This document shows, in pieces, positions 46,793-56,902 of a DNA stretch of 64,000 bases; position 1 is the stretch's first letter, and each line of letters begins with the position of its first letter. The stretch lies in NCBI RefSeq assembly GCF_019966515.1, contig NZ_JAIMIB010000011.1:89366-153365 (forward strand). The letters run 5' to 3'. Both the position numbers and the translations under genes were made by a program. The notes below the pieces were generated by a model. That model worked only from the letters and a program-made list of their open reading frames with translations. It searched no databases and had not been told where the DNA came from. This DNA is from Roseovarius aestuarii. Its GTDB lineage: Bacteria > Pseudomonadota > Alphaproteobacteria > Rhodobacterales > Rhodobacteraceae.

Positions 46793-47578
46793 ATGCGAGT
46801 GTTGGTCGCCACATTGATGCTGTGCGCAGGTATGGCCGAGGCAACGCCGGATCACATTGACGGATCGCAAACGCAATCTTCCGACCCTGTTGCGGTTGAT
46901 GAGTCGTCAACCACCAGTGCAACACGCTCCAGCGACGCTCCGGCAACAATCACTGATGAACGCAGGCAACAGGTGGTGATGGTTTCACCAAGACCAAAGT
47001 TGCGACCCGCGAGATTTCGCAAAATCACTCTGGGGCGCGAACGCATGCGCAAACGCGGTGCGGTGTGCGACGACTGGACAATTCTTGGCCAGACCGTCAA
47101 ATCGTTTACCGGAAAATACAGGGGATGCGGAATTTCTGACCCGGTTCGGGTTCGCATGATTTCTGACATCGAACTCAGCCAGAAATCACTGATGGATTGC
47201 AGGACCGCTGTTGTGCTGAAAACATGGATTGAAAACACCGCCAAACCAGCATTCGCTGATATGGGCGGCGGCTTGAAAAAGCTCCATGTCGTCGGCCACT
47301 ATTCTTGCCGGACCCGGAATAACTTGGCCAGCACGCGTATATCCGAGCATGGCAAGGGTCGTGCGATTGATATTGCCATCTTTCAGCTTGTGGATGGGAC
47401 CCTCATTAGCGTTCAGGATGGGTGGAACGCAGCATATGCACGCGGTGCCTTGCGCAAACTGCACAGTGGCGCTTGTGGTCTGTTTGGCACGGTACTTGGC
47501 CCCGATTCAGATCAGTTTCACCGGGACCACTTTCATTTTGATACGGCGCGCCACCGCAGCACACCTTACTGCCGGTAG
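46793..47578 (+). CDS. Extensin-like C-terminal domain protein
   Basis: 261-residue secreted protein: short signal peptide (about 1-17), a Ser/Thr/Asp-rich linker to about 65, and an extensin-like domain (about 85-261). Conserved features are RGAVCDDW, GCGISDPVRV, DCRTAVVLKTWIE, GHYSCRTRNN, ISEHGKGRAIDIAIF and FHRDHFHFDT, whose His/Asp pattern recalls the LAS-type D,D-peptidase metal site. Cell-wall peptidase activity is plausible but unproven for this domain. Codon use and GC are somewhat lower than in neighbours. No clear ribosome site. Confidence 0.82.
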   Translation: MRVLVATLMLCAGMAEATPDHIDGSQTQSSDPVAVDESSTTSATRSSDAPATITDERRQQVVMVSPRPKLRPARFRKITLGRERMRKRGAVCDDWTILGQTVKSFTGKYRGCGISDPVRVRMISDIELSQKSLMDCRTAVVLKTWIENTAKPAFADMGGGLKKLHVVGHYSCRTRNNLASTRISEHGKGRAIDIAIFQLVDGTLISVQDGWNAAYARGALRKLHSGACGLFGTVLGPDSDQFHRDHFHFDTARHRSTPYCR

Positions 47579-47779
47579 CGGTTGATCTATAGCCGACGTA
47601 CCTGAGAGTGGAATGAGGCCAAATACAAACGCGCGGGTCGGTGGTTAAGGCAACCTGACCGTAGACGTTCAGTGCTGATAGATCGTGTCTCCCTAAAACG
47701 GAACGGACACGCGGCACCGCACCATTGCCAATGATGCCAAGGGGCAATCCCGCTTGTCGCGCTTAGCTGATAAGGGAGG

Positions 47780-47856
47780 TGGCGCGGTTGACGGGGCTCG
47801 AACCCGCGACCCCCGGCGTGACAGGCCGGTACTCTAACCAACTGAGCTACAACCGC
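47780..47856 (-). tRNA. tRNA-Asp (GTC), copy 1
   Basis: 77-base cloverleaf on the minus strand: acceptor GCGGTTG/CAACCGC, D-arm GCTCAGTTGGTTAGAGT, anticodon stem CCGGC/GCCGG with loop CTGTCAC (GTC), T-arm GCGGG/CCCGT with TTCGAGC loop, encoded CCA. Confidence 0.95.
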
Positions 47857-47890
47857 GCAAACGCATTCCAGGATCGATTTGGGGCAGCGG

Positions 47891-47967
47891 TGGCGCGGTT
47901 GACGGGGCTCGAACCCGCGACCCCCGGCGTGACAGGCCGGTACTCTAACCAACTGAGCTACAACCGC
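47891..47967 (-). tRNA. tRNA-Asp (GTC), copy 2
   Basis: Identical in all 77 bases to the copy at 47780-47856, on the same strand with 34 bases between them. Likely transcribed together, this copy first. Confidence 0.95.
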
Positions 47968-48094
47968 TCACTGCCCGCCCGATCCTTTGGGCGTGGCTCG
48001 TCTCATATGCCGGGGCATCGGCCCCGTCAAGCAGGAGAAAGATGAATTTTGGGGTTTCTGCAAAGATGCAGGTTTATGGCGCGACGATCACGCC

Positions 48095-48325
48095 TCAATG
48101 CAAATCGGCGAAGACGTCTTTCATCAGCGTCAGGCCGCCCATCGCCGAGAATATGTTCAGCAGTTCCGCCTTACAGAAATTGTCCTCGCACTCGATGGCC
48201 CATTCCAGCACCATTACCGCCTCAGAAGGCCGCAGTTGCGCGTCGCGATCTTCCGCCATTTTTTGACGAATGGCGGAGAGAAGCGCGTGCCTCTTCCCGC
48301 CATTCCGCGCTAATTCACTCGCCAT
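48095..48325 (-). CDS. Small helical hypothetical protein
   Basis: 76-residue protein (MASELARNGGKRHALLSAIRQK start), acidic C-terminal half with two cysteines (ECEDNFCKAE). Predicted helical, soluble, no family recognised. The ATG at 48325 has only a weak GTGGA upstream. It is divergent from the HTH regulator at 48428 with a 102-base AT-rich gap that may contain both promoters, suggesting regulation by that protein. Confidence 0.5.
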   Translation of the reverse strand: MASELARNGGKRHALLSAIRQKMAEDRDAQLRPSEAVMVLEWAIECEDNFCKAELLNIFSAMGGLTLMKDVFADLH

Positions 48326-48427
48326 ATTTAATCCACTTAAACTTGCGCGTCGTGGCAATCTATTTGACTTATTCGGGTGTTTGTCAATATAAGGGACCGA
48401 CTATCCGGAATTTAGGACCGTAAACCA

Positions 48428-49156
48428 GTGACCGATTTGCATGAGCGTCTGAAGACGTTGATCAAAAATTCAGACTACGATTACAAAAGCTTATCTCTCG
48501 AGATTGGCCAGGGTGAGCGCTATATTTCGAACCTTTTATCAACAAAAAGCGATCCGGGCTTCACAAGTGTCATAAAAATTTGCGCCTCCCTTGGCGTGAC
48601 GCCAAACCAGATTGCCGGACTGAATGACCAGCTAAAACTAGTCAATGACGACATCGATAACCGAATCGTTTCCGCCCATGCCGAACGCATCCTGACGTCG
48701 GTCACGCGCGAGGCGCATCGCAAGCTGTCGGCGCGCGGCACCGGCCCGCTGATCGACGACGTTCTGACCTGGTGGCACCAGCAACACGGTGTGCTCAGCA
48801 ATTTTGACCGGCTGTCGGAACATGTGGACCTCTATCACGCACCAGATGCCGATGCCCGCCTGCCCCAGCCCTACATGGTCGGGGAACAAAGCCTTGCGCG
48901 GGTGTCCTTCGGAGTGAAATCGGCCGAACATCTGGGCTATCTCTTCACCACGTTCGATCACGGCCTGACGGAAAAGGTGAAGCTGGCCCATGTCGAGGCG
49001 ACCAAGGGCGAGCCACAGCTGTCGATTCAGGAGATCGAGGTGAACCTGCCCAATCACAGCTTCCCTCTGCGCTTCAACTACAAGCGCCTGCTGCTTCCCG
49101 TGCGAGACATGCAGGGCAACCAGTACATCCTGAACTATTCACAGGCTCTCGAGTGA
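48428..49156 (+). CDS. XRE-type HTH regulator with C-terminal sensor-like domain
   Basis: 242-residue protein starting at GTG: an N-terminal Cro/C1-type helix-turn-helix (about 8-65, YKSLSLEIGQGERYISNLL, FTSVIKICASLGVTPNQIA), then a linker and a C-terminal alpha/beta domain (about 105-242) that may bind a ligand. Its last 18 bases overlap, tail to tail, the GNAT-like gene on the other strand. Targets unknown; the small divergent gene at 48095-48325 is a candidate. Confidence 0.78.
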   Translation: MTDLHERLKTLIKNSDYDYKSLSLEIGQGERYISNLLSTKSDPGFTSVIKICASLGVTPNQIAGLNDQLKLVNDDIDNRIVSAHAERILTSVTREAHRKLSARGTGPLIDDVLTWWHQQHGVLSNFDRLSEHVDLYHAPDADARLPQPYMVGEQSLARVSFGVKSAEHLGYLFTTFDHGLTEKVKLAHVEATKGEPQLSIQEIEVNLPNHSFPLRFNYKRLLLPVRDMQGNQYILNYSQALE

Positions 49157-49825
49157 CCGCGCGTAATGCGCCATCATGTGGCTGAGGTTGTCCTGCGACA
49201 CCGCCACCAGCCACTCCGAGCTTGCCCGCCCCGGCGGCGTCGGTTCTGACCAACGCGCCACGCCGGGGATCTGGATCGAAAATCCGTAATTGGTGGCAAA
49301 GCCCAGTTTCACATCCCGGTCACGCATCATGGCATAGGTCCAGTCGATCGGCCATTTGGTGGCAATGGTCACTTGCAGCAGTATCATGAAATAGCGCAGC
49401 TTCTGTCGTGATCCGCGAAATCCGGGCCGCATGAACAGTTCGCCGATATAGGCCATGTTGCCGTGGAAGTTCGGCGGCAGTGCCTCGGTGAAATCCAGGA
49501 TCGTATCCCGACGTTGCTGTGGGTAATGCCGACGCATGGTGCGGATCATGTAATCGCCCATCTTCTCGCGCCCGATATTGTCGAACCGCACCGACACCGA
49601 GGCCGAATATTCACCGTCTTCCTGCATGAAAAGCCAGAATCCGCTTTCCTCGGTGAAATCGTTGAAGTCGCTCGACAGCTTCGGCGTCAGACCAGGTTTA
49701 CCCATTTCTTCGGTCAGCTCTTTCGCATAGGCGAAATCGTTGATCATCTCGACGCTCACACCGATCTCTCCAAGTGCCCCGAGGCACTCACCACCCACGG
49801 TGATCAGGTCCAGTGAATTTTTCAT
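49139..49825 (-). CDS. Hypothetical protein with GNAT-like features
   Basis: 228-residue soluble protein. A central YIGELFMRPGFRGSRQKLRYFM stretch resembles the acyl-CoA-binding turn of GNAT acyltransferases, and the flanking strands (FWLFMQEDGEYSASVSVRF; DWTYAMMRDRDVKLGFATNYG) fit that fold. I cannot name a substrate. Its C-terminus overlaps the convergent regulator gene; the start lies next to a 313-base gap before the tRNA-Val. Confidence 0.6.
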   Translation of the reverse strand: MKNSLDLITVGGECLGALGEIGVSVEMINDFAYAKELTEEMGKPGLTPKLSSDFNDFTEESGFWLFMQEDGEYSASVSVRFDNIGREKMGDYMIRTMRRHYPQQRRDTILDFTEALPPNFHGNMAYIGELFMRPGFRGSRQKLRYFMILLQVTIATKWPIDWTYAMMRDRDVKLGFATNYGFSIQIPGVARWSEPTPPGRASSEWLVAVSQDNLSHMMAHYARSLESL

Positions 49826-50138
49826 TGCCCCACGTCCTGCTTCTTGCCTGCCTCATGCCCGTTGCAATCCTCTGTGGGATCTTCGGGTCTGCTTTGCGAC
49901 AGCGCCTCAGTTCGAAAACGCATGCCCTGCAGCAACTGAATCACGCTCACCCCGCCCGGGGCAAGGCGGAAATAGGCAAATGGGCCAGTTTTTACAGGGC
50001 CTATCATCCCTGTGGCCCACCTGTAACAGGTTATGCAACCCAAGATAGAGTGAGTCCTGAATAGGGGATCAGACACTGGGTCAACACGTAATGTACACGC
50101 GCATATTTCAACGCAAAAACAATATACCAGAGAGGGAA
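49826..50138. other. Intergenic stretch without a callable gene
   Basis: Between the GNAT-like gene and tRNA-Val. A plus-strand frame (49813-50064) has a hydrophobic start but overlaps the divergent start region and lacks a ribosome site, so I do not call it. Nothing else seen. Confidence 0.5.
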
Positions 50139-50214
<76 letters not shown>

Positions 50215-50269
50215 GACCGGCGCTTATTGCCCCAGAAATCGAAGCCGCGCAACCCCTTGTGATACCCTC

Positions 50270-50830
50270 TCAGGACAGAATTTTCTCGACCCCGTTTTCC
50301 AACACGTAGATGCAGCCCTGACGATTGCACAATGCGGTCATTCCCGCCTGATCCAACCCGCAGACCTGCCCGCGCAGCACCTTGCCCAGAATGCCGTGCG
50401 ACACGATGATGCTGGGACCGGTCAGCGACGCAAGAAAGCCCGACACCCGCTCCTCAAGTGCTGCCATGCCTTCGCCTCCGGGGGCGGAAGCATAGGTTTC
50501 GATATCGGAGTCGGCATATGTCACCTCAGAGCGCAGCTTGCCTTCCCAATCGCCGGTGTTGATCTCGGCGATCCGGTCATCCACCTGGTAGCTGGTGCCG
50601 TTCAGCGCAATTTGCGCCGTCTCCTGCGCCCGGCCCTGGGGCGACACAAAGATACCTCCCGGCCCGGCCGTGACCTCCGCAAGGAACGGCGCAATCAACT
50701 CGGCCTGTTGGCGCGCATCCGCCCTGCCCTGCGCGGTCAGGTCGGAATTCAGCCGCCCCTGAATGCGCCCCACGGCGTTCCATTCGGTCTGTCCGTGGCG
50801 CAGAAACCAGATTTTTGGAATATCAGCCAT
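50270..50830 (-). CDS. Histidine phosphatase family protein
   Basis: 186-residue phosphoglycerate-mutase-like phosphatase. The catalytic RHG is in WFLRHGQTEWN, with Arg in SPQGRAQETA, the acid in EINTGDWEG and the second His in IIVSHGILGK. The family includes cofactor-dependent mutases and broad phosphatases; this short form is likely a phosphatase of unknown substrate. ATG at 50830 is chosen over the adjoining GTG. It sits between two tRNA-Val genes on the same strand. Confidence 0.88.
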   Translation of the reverse strand: MADIPKIWFLRHGQTEWNAVGRIQGRLNSDLTAQGRADARQQAELIAPFLAEVTAGPGGIFVSPQGRAQETAQIALNGTSYQVDDRIAEINTGDWEGKLRSEVTYADSDIETYASAPGGEGMAALEERVSGFLASLTGPSIIVSHGILGKVLRGQVCGLDQAGMTALCNRQGCIYVLENGVEKILS

Positions 50831-50860
50831 CACGCACGCACCATCAAATCATCAGCAATA

Positions 50861-50935
50861 TGGTGGGTGATAACAGATTCGAACTGCTGACATCTTCGAT
50901 GTGAACGAAGCGCTCTACCACTGAGCTAATCACCC
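50861..50935 (-). tRNA. tRNA-Val (CAC)
   Basis: 75-base cloverleaf on the minus strand: acceptor GGGTGAT/ATCACCC, short D-loop, anticodon stem CTTCG/CGAAG with loop TTCACAT (CAC), T-arm AGCAG/CTGTT containing one G-U pair, encoded CCA. Same acceptor and anticodon stems as the TAC isoacceptor 650 bases away. Confidence 0.93.
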
Positions 50936-50954
50936 GCCGAGGCGGCTTTTAGCG

Positions 50955-51506
50955 TCACTCAGCCGCGTCCGCAACCACCCGTTGCGGGGGCACAGCCCGG
51001 GCGTTCGATTGTTTGCTCTGACGTATTTTCGTCACCACGATGCGAGCCGAGTCGGTCTCTTTGGTGCGGTTGTATTTCACCTTGCCCAAGGGCTGAAGGT
51101 TCATCTCGCGACCTTTGCCGAGGGTTTCACCAAGCACTTCAAGCAACGCTTCGACTACCGGCTTGGCGTATTTCTTTTTCACGTCACTGCGCGCTACAAC
51201 AAGATCGACCAGTTCTTTTTTCTTCAACTCTGTCGGTGCGGTCACGCTCGCCATTGCATTGGTTTTGAGCGACATGTCCGGAGCTGGAACTTTGCTGGTG
51301 CTGGTCTTCGCATCTCGCGCTGCTGCGACACTTGACGCCGTTACTGATCTGGAAACAGTCTTCGGCGCGCCCTGGGCTTTTGGAGGCTTCGGCCCGGCCA
51401 GTCGGGATTTCGGTGCCGTGGCTGTTTTTGCCGTGCTTTTCCTAGCAGTTTTCGAGGTGGTTTTCGCCGTTTTTTTTGGTTTGCTCGACGTGGATCGCGT
51501 GCTCAT
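50955..51506 (-). CDS. HU-like DNA-binding protein with long basic N-terminal tail
   Basis: 183-residue protein. The first 60 residues are almost only Lys, Thr, Ser, Ala and Pro (like histone H1 tails), followed by an Ala/Ser/Thr linker to about 92 and a C-terminal HU/IHF-like domain (KKELVDLVVARSDVKKKYAKPVVEALLEVLGETL, then REMNLQPLGKVKYNRTKE). The beta-arm tip is shorter than in classic HU. ATG at 51506 follows TGAGGT. It probably compacts or bridges DNA; the tail suggests a nucleoid role. Upstream ATGs at 51518 and 51548 are less well placed. Confidence 0.83.
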   Translation of the reverse strand: MSTRSTSSKPKKTAKTTSKTARKSTAKTATAPKSRLAGPKPPKAQGAPKTVSRSVTASSVAAARDAKTSTSKVPAPDMSLKTNAMASVTAPTELKKKELVDLVVARSDVKKKYAKPVVEALLEVLGETLGKGREMNLQPLGKVKYNRTKETDSARIVVTKIRQSKQSNARAVPPQRVVADAAE

Positions 51507-51631
51507 ATTTGACCTCATTGTTTTGCTCTTGGAAACATTTCTACGCAAATCAGGATCACATTGCCAGCAATGACTTGAGGCCGGGGCGGGTTAAATATCT
51601 GCCGCGCAGTGATCTGGCCTGCGATCACCGG

Positions 51632-51880
51632 TCAGGCAGGTCTTGCCATCTCACGCAGATAGACCGGAAAATCGCACACAGGACCGTCGGCTTTGATCTG
51701 CCCCAACATCTCGTCGACGAAGACGCGATGGTAGCTGGTGTAGTTCACCACATGGATTATGATTTCAAGCCGGGTCATCATGCCCCGGTCGCCGCCAATG
51801 AATTCGAATGAGACATTCTCACCCAACATATCTGGTGTCATTCCATCGGCGAATTCGACCCACCAAGCATCCATCGCCAC
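51632..51880 (-). pseudogene. DinB-family remnant (C-terminal half)
   Basis: 82-residue frame matching only the C-terminal part of DinB/YfiT-type metalloenzymes: the helix HVVNYTSYHRVFVDEMLGQI carries the family's conserved His positions and the LREM end. The N-terminal four-helix half and the first metal His are missing, and a stop codon lies 11 codons upstream in the same frame; upstream DNA shows no matching frame. Family length is about 150-170 residues. Most likely a decayed gene. Confidence 0.6.
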
Positions 51881-52086
51881 GACGGCCTTCCAAGGGCGGA
51901 CCTAGAAGGCAGGTTTTGATCGCCGCGTGAGGTATATCCGTGCGCGCGCCTGAAGCGGCGTTTACGTCACGGTCGAACAGGCTTTCGTCACCTGGCCGCC
52001 AGCCTCGTTCGTCCTCGTAAACTCTGTCCTACCCGGCGTGTCGGACACGCTGGCAAATGCAGACATCGCCCGAACCACCTTTAAGG

Positions 52087-53964
52087 TTATCCGAGCAAAC
52101 CGCCATCTTCACGTTCGATTACCACGACGGAGGACCTTGGCAACTGCCCCTCACCATCGGGAAACGGTGCATCCGGGTGCTGGATGCCCACGAACATCGC
52201 GCGCCGATCCGCCGACCAGCATAGCCCGGTTACCTCGCTACCGGTGGGCCCGGTCAGAAACCGTTCGATCCGTCCGGTGACAGGATCGCCCACCAGCATC
52301 TGGTTGTTGCCCATTCCCTCGAAGTCACCTTCGTTACTGTCCTTGCCGTCGGTCTGAATCCACAACAGACCAGTGCTGTCGAACTGCATCGCGTCGGGAG
52401 AATTGAAGAGATTTACCGCGTGTATGTTCTCGGATCCGGCATAGGCATCGTCGTGCACCAGCGGATTGCCCGCCATCACGTAGAGATCCCAGGTGAAGTC
52501 GCTGGCGGCATGATCATCATTCGCCGGATACCAGCGAACGATCTGGCCGTAATGGTTCTCGGTCCGCGGATTGGGTCCGTTTGCGGGCGTCTCATCACCC
52601 CCGGCATTGGGCTTCACACCGCGGTTCTTGTTGTTGGTCAAGCAGCAATACCCCTCGACAGATATCGGGTTCACCGCGACCCATTCGGGCCGGTCCATGG
52701 TTGTCGCGCCTACTTTCGAGGCCGCCATGCGGGTAAAGATCGCAATCTCTGCCGCAGACATCTCCGTTGTCTCGGGCGTCAAGGCGATCCAGGTACCGCT
52801 ACCGTCCTCGTGAAACTTCGCTACGTAAAGCTGCCCGTCATCCAGCAACCCTTCGGTCGAACGCCCCGGCGCATAGACGCTGCGCGAGACGAACTTATAG
52901 AGGAACTCACCGCGTTCATCATCGCCCATATAGACTACGACACGACCATCCGGGGCCAGAACCACCTCGGCGTTTTCATGTTTGAACCGCCCCAGACCGG
53001 TGTGCTTGATCGGGGTCGATTGCGGGTCTGCCGGATCGATCTCGACCACATAGCCCATGCGATGCGGTTCGTTCGGAGTTTGCGAGATATCAAAGCGCGG
53101 GTCGAACCTGTGGTAGTCATAGCCCCAGCCGTCCAACCCGATGCCATAGCGCCCGTAGCCGTCCGGCAGGTCTACATCCGGATCGGTCGAGCCGAAATAG
53201 CCGTTGAAGTTTTCCTCGCAGGTCAGATAGGTGCCCCAGGGCGTGCGCCCCGCGCCGCAATTGTTGAACGTGCCCAAAGACCTTATGCCCGAGGGATCAT
53301 CCGCCGTTTTCAGCAGTTCATGCCCCGCCGCCGGGCCCTTGATCTCCATCTCTGTCAGATGAGTGATGCGCCGATTGAGCGGGCTGTCGAGTATAACCCG
53401 CCAGCCCTCCGCGCCTCGCGTGACTTCCATCACCGTGACGCCCTGGAGGTTTTGCAGCTTCTTCACATCATCGGCGTTGTCCGGCTGTCCTTCGGCGCGC
53501 TGCGGCAGGTTGATGTCGCGATTGGCATATTCATGGTTGACCGCGATGACCTGCTTTTCGCCAACGGAAAACAGCTCCATCCCGTCGGTATTTTCGCCAA
53601 ACACACGGTCCGCGCCCTCGGACGCCCCGCCGGTGGTATTATCAAACGCGGGCGCGTCGGAAAACAGAGGATCGCCCCAACGGATCAACAGATCCCAGCG
53701 ATACCCATCGGGCACATGCACGGTTGCATCGGTCTGGATGTCGATCGGCGTAAAGGCAAACCGGCCCTCGGCCTGCGCTGCGGTCGAGGACATCAGAACG
53801 CCCATGGCGGACGCTCCGGACCCCAGGGCCAATACCCCGCCCATGAAGCCACGGCGCGTCAAAGCGATCTCAACCACCCAGTCAAAATCACAGGTTTCGG
53901 GGCGCGGGTCGTTCAGTTCGTCCCAATCATCGGCGGAAATACGGTTCAGGTCGAAATCTCTCAT
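52087..53964 (-). CDS. PhoX-family phosphatase (DUF839)
   Basis: 625-residue secreted protein. A Tat signal with TRRGFMGG at residues 36-43 and cleavage near AAQA-E (65) follows an unusual 35-residue leader, as in other PhoX proteins. The beta-propeller body has conserved VNHEYANRD, TCEENFNGYFG, YGRYGIGLDGWGYDYHRFD and LTNNKNRG segments. PhoX uses calcium and iron and releases phosphate from organic esters under phosphate limitation. No pho box could be confirmed by eye. The Tat system exports it folded. Confidence 0.87.
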   Translation of the reverse strand: MRDFDLNRISADDWDELNDPRPETCDFDWVVEIALTRRGFMGGVLALGSGASAMGVLMSSTAAQAEGRFAFTPIDIQTDATVHVPDGYRWDLLIRWGDPLFSDAPAFDNTTGGASEGADRVFGENTDGMELFSVGEKQVIAVNHEYANRDINLPQRAEGQPDNADDVKKLQNLQGVTVMEVTRGAEGWRVILDSPLNRRITHLTEMEIKGPAAGHELLKTADDPSGIRSLGTFNNCGAGRTPWGTYLTCEENFNGYFGSTDPDVDLPDGYGRYGIGLDGWGYDYHRFDPRFDISQTPNEPHRMGYVVEIDPADPQSTPIKHTGLGRFKHENAEVVLAPDGRVVVYMGDDERGEFLYKFVSRSVYAPGRSTEGLLDDGQLYVAKFHEDGSGTWIALTPETTEMSAAEIAIFTRMAASKVGATTMDRPEWVAVNPISVEGYCCLTNNKNRGVKPNAGGDETPANGPNPRTENHYGQIVRWYPANDDHAASDFTWDLYVMAGNPLVHDDAYAGSENIHAVNLFNSPDAMQFDSTGLLWIQTDGKDSNEGDFEGMGNNQMLVGDPVTGRIERFLTGPTGSEVTGLCWSADRRAMFVGIQHPDAPFPDGEGQLPRSSVVVIEREDGGLLG

Positions 53965-54139
53965 GATCGTCAGCTCCGATAAAATGTCACTCTTTATCGT
54001 AGAGGTTAACTGATTCCCGTAACAACCTTACGACGAGTGACCTAGCCGAAATCCGCCTCAAGGCACGAATTTTCCGCATTTCACGCAACAAATGCAAAGA
54101 TCACCCCCTTATCAGCGACATTTATTTCACAAAACCCGC

Positions 54140-54168
54140 TTGACGCCCTTCCCCCCCGCCCATAATCT
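54140..54168 (+). promoter_or_regulatory. Sigma-70 type promoter of the ilvBN leader
   Basis: TTGACG (54140-54145) is followed after 17 bases by TAATCT (54163-54168), with CATAAT overlapping. Transcription would start near 54175, about 25 bases before the leader-peptide start codon. Confidence 0.55.
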
Positions 54169-54199
54169 CTCGCGCACGCAGCATGAAGGAGTCGCAAGC

Positions 54200-54247
54200 G
54201 TGAACACGCTAGTCGTCATCTTGGGTAAATGGCGCATGGGCCGGTAA
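54200..54247 (+). CDS. ilvL: ilvBN leader peptide MNTLVVILGKWRMGR
   Basis: 15-residue leader starting at GTG, eight bases after AAGGAG. It carries five branched-chain amino acids in a row (Leu-Val-Val-Ile-Leu, residues 4-8), so ribosome progress depends on charged tRNA-Leu, -Val and -Ile, the products of the pathway. It is followed by attenuator structures and then ilvB, which fits classical transcription attenuation. Too short to be found by length-based gene calling. Confidence 0.85.
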   Translation: MNTLVVILGKWRMGR

Positions 54248-54297
54248 CGGACACCATAACGGTACCCATGCGCCCCCGAAAATTCGGGGGCTTTTTT
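54231..54297 (+). terminator. ilvBN transcription attenuator (antiterminator/terminator pair)
   Basis: GGCGCATGGG (54231-54240, at the end of the leader peptide) is exactly complementary to CCCATGCGCC (54265-54274). That second segment overlaps the left arm of a strong terminator, GCCCCCG-AAAATT-CGGGGGC (54272-54291), followed by six T. A ribosome stalled at the Leu-Val-Val-Ile-Leu codons leaves the first segment free to form the antiterminator; a ribosome at the stop codon covers it and lets the terminator form. Confidence 0.88.
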
Positions 54298-54340
54298 ATG
54301 TCGCGTAACAAAAGATGGATGTCATGAACGGAGTGAAGCA

Positions 54341-56095
<1,755 letters not shown>

Positions 56096-56184
56096 TCTCT
56101 TCTGGCGCGGGAGTGCTCACTCGCGCCATTCATCTGATCCCTAAGGACGCGTGCAACGCCGCGTCGACACAGAGGAAAGAAAAA

Positions 56185-56745
56185 ATGTCCGCCCTAAAAA
56201 TCAAAAAAGGCTCCACCAAGCATTCCGCGTATAATCTACGCCCGACCTTCTCGGACAAGATCGAAAGCCACACGCTGGCGATCGTGGTGGATAACGAACC
56301 CGGCGTGCTGGCGCGGGTGATCGGTCTTTTCTCGGGGCGCGGCTACAATATCGACAGCCTGACGGTGGCCGAGATCGACCATCAGGGCCACCAGTCGCGC
56401 ATCACCATCGTCACCACCGGCACGCCGCAGGTGATCGAACAGATCAAGGCACAGCTGGGCCGGATCGTGCCAGTGCATGATGTACATGACCTGACGGTCG
56501 AGGGCGCCTCGGTCGAGCGCGAACTGGCGCTGCTGAAGGTCGCCGGTGAAGGTGACAAGCGGGTCGAGGCGCTGCGGCTGGCGGATATCTTCCGCGCCAG
56601 CGTGGTCGACAGTACGCTTGACTGTTTCGTTTTCGAAATAACCGGCACGCCAGACAAGATCGACGCCTTCGCCGATCTCATGCGCCCCCTGGGCCTGTCC
56701 GAGATCGCCAGAACTGGCGTCGCCGCCCTGCCACGCGGTCGATAG
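56185..56745 (+). CDS. ilvN: Acetolactate synthase small subunit
   Basis: 186-residue regulatory subunit that confers valine feedback. An ACT domain (about 28-100: HTLAIVVDNEPGVLARVIGLFSGRGYNIDSL) is followed by a second C-terminal ALS domain (ERELALLKVAGEG, IFRASVVDSTLDCFVFEITG). ATG at 56185 follows AGAGGAAAG; the frame is open further upstream but has no other good start. Cotranscribed with ilvB. Confidence 0.95.
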   Translation: MSALKIKKGSTKHSAYNLRPTFSDKIESHTLAIVVDNEPGVLARVIGLFSGRGYNIDSLTVAEIDHQGHQSRITIVTTGTPQVIEQIKAQLGRIVPVHDVHDLTVEGASVERELALLKVAGEGDKRVEALRLADIFRASVVDSTLDCFVFEITGTPDKIDAFADLMRPLGLSEIARTGVAALPRGR

Positions 56746-56902
56746 AGCGACGCAAGAAACTTTGCCGTGATTTTCGCCCAGAACATCGCGCAACATGAAT
56801 TAGCTGTACGTTATTCATGGCTCAGACATCACGGGCCACCCCCAAGGCGGCGCTGATCCGCGTCACCTTGGCATCAGGCCGGTTCAGGCATGGCTCTAAA
56901 GC

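Noticed and set aside
47406..47952. Minus-strand frames over the tRNA-Asp region with repeated RVPACHAGGRGFEPRQPRH
   Set aside because: They are translations of the two tRNA-Asp genes.
49813..50064. Frame with a hydrophobic start (LLLACLMPVAILCG)
   Set aside because: Starts inside the divergent gene's start codon region, lacks a ribosome site and the tail has no coding character.
52420..53982. A 520-residue plus-strand open frame
   Set aside because: Antisense to the PhoX gene, no ribosome site, no recognisable domain.
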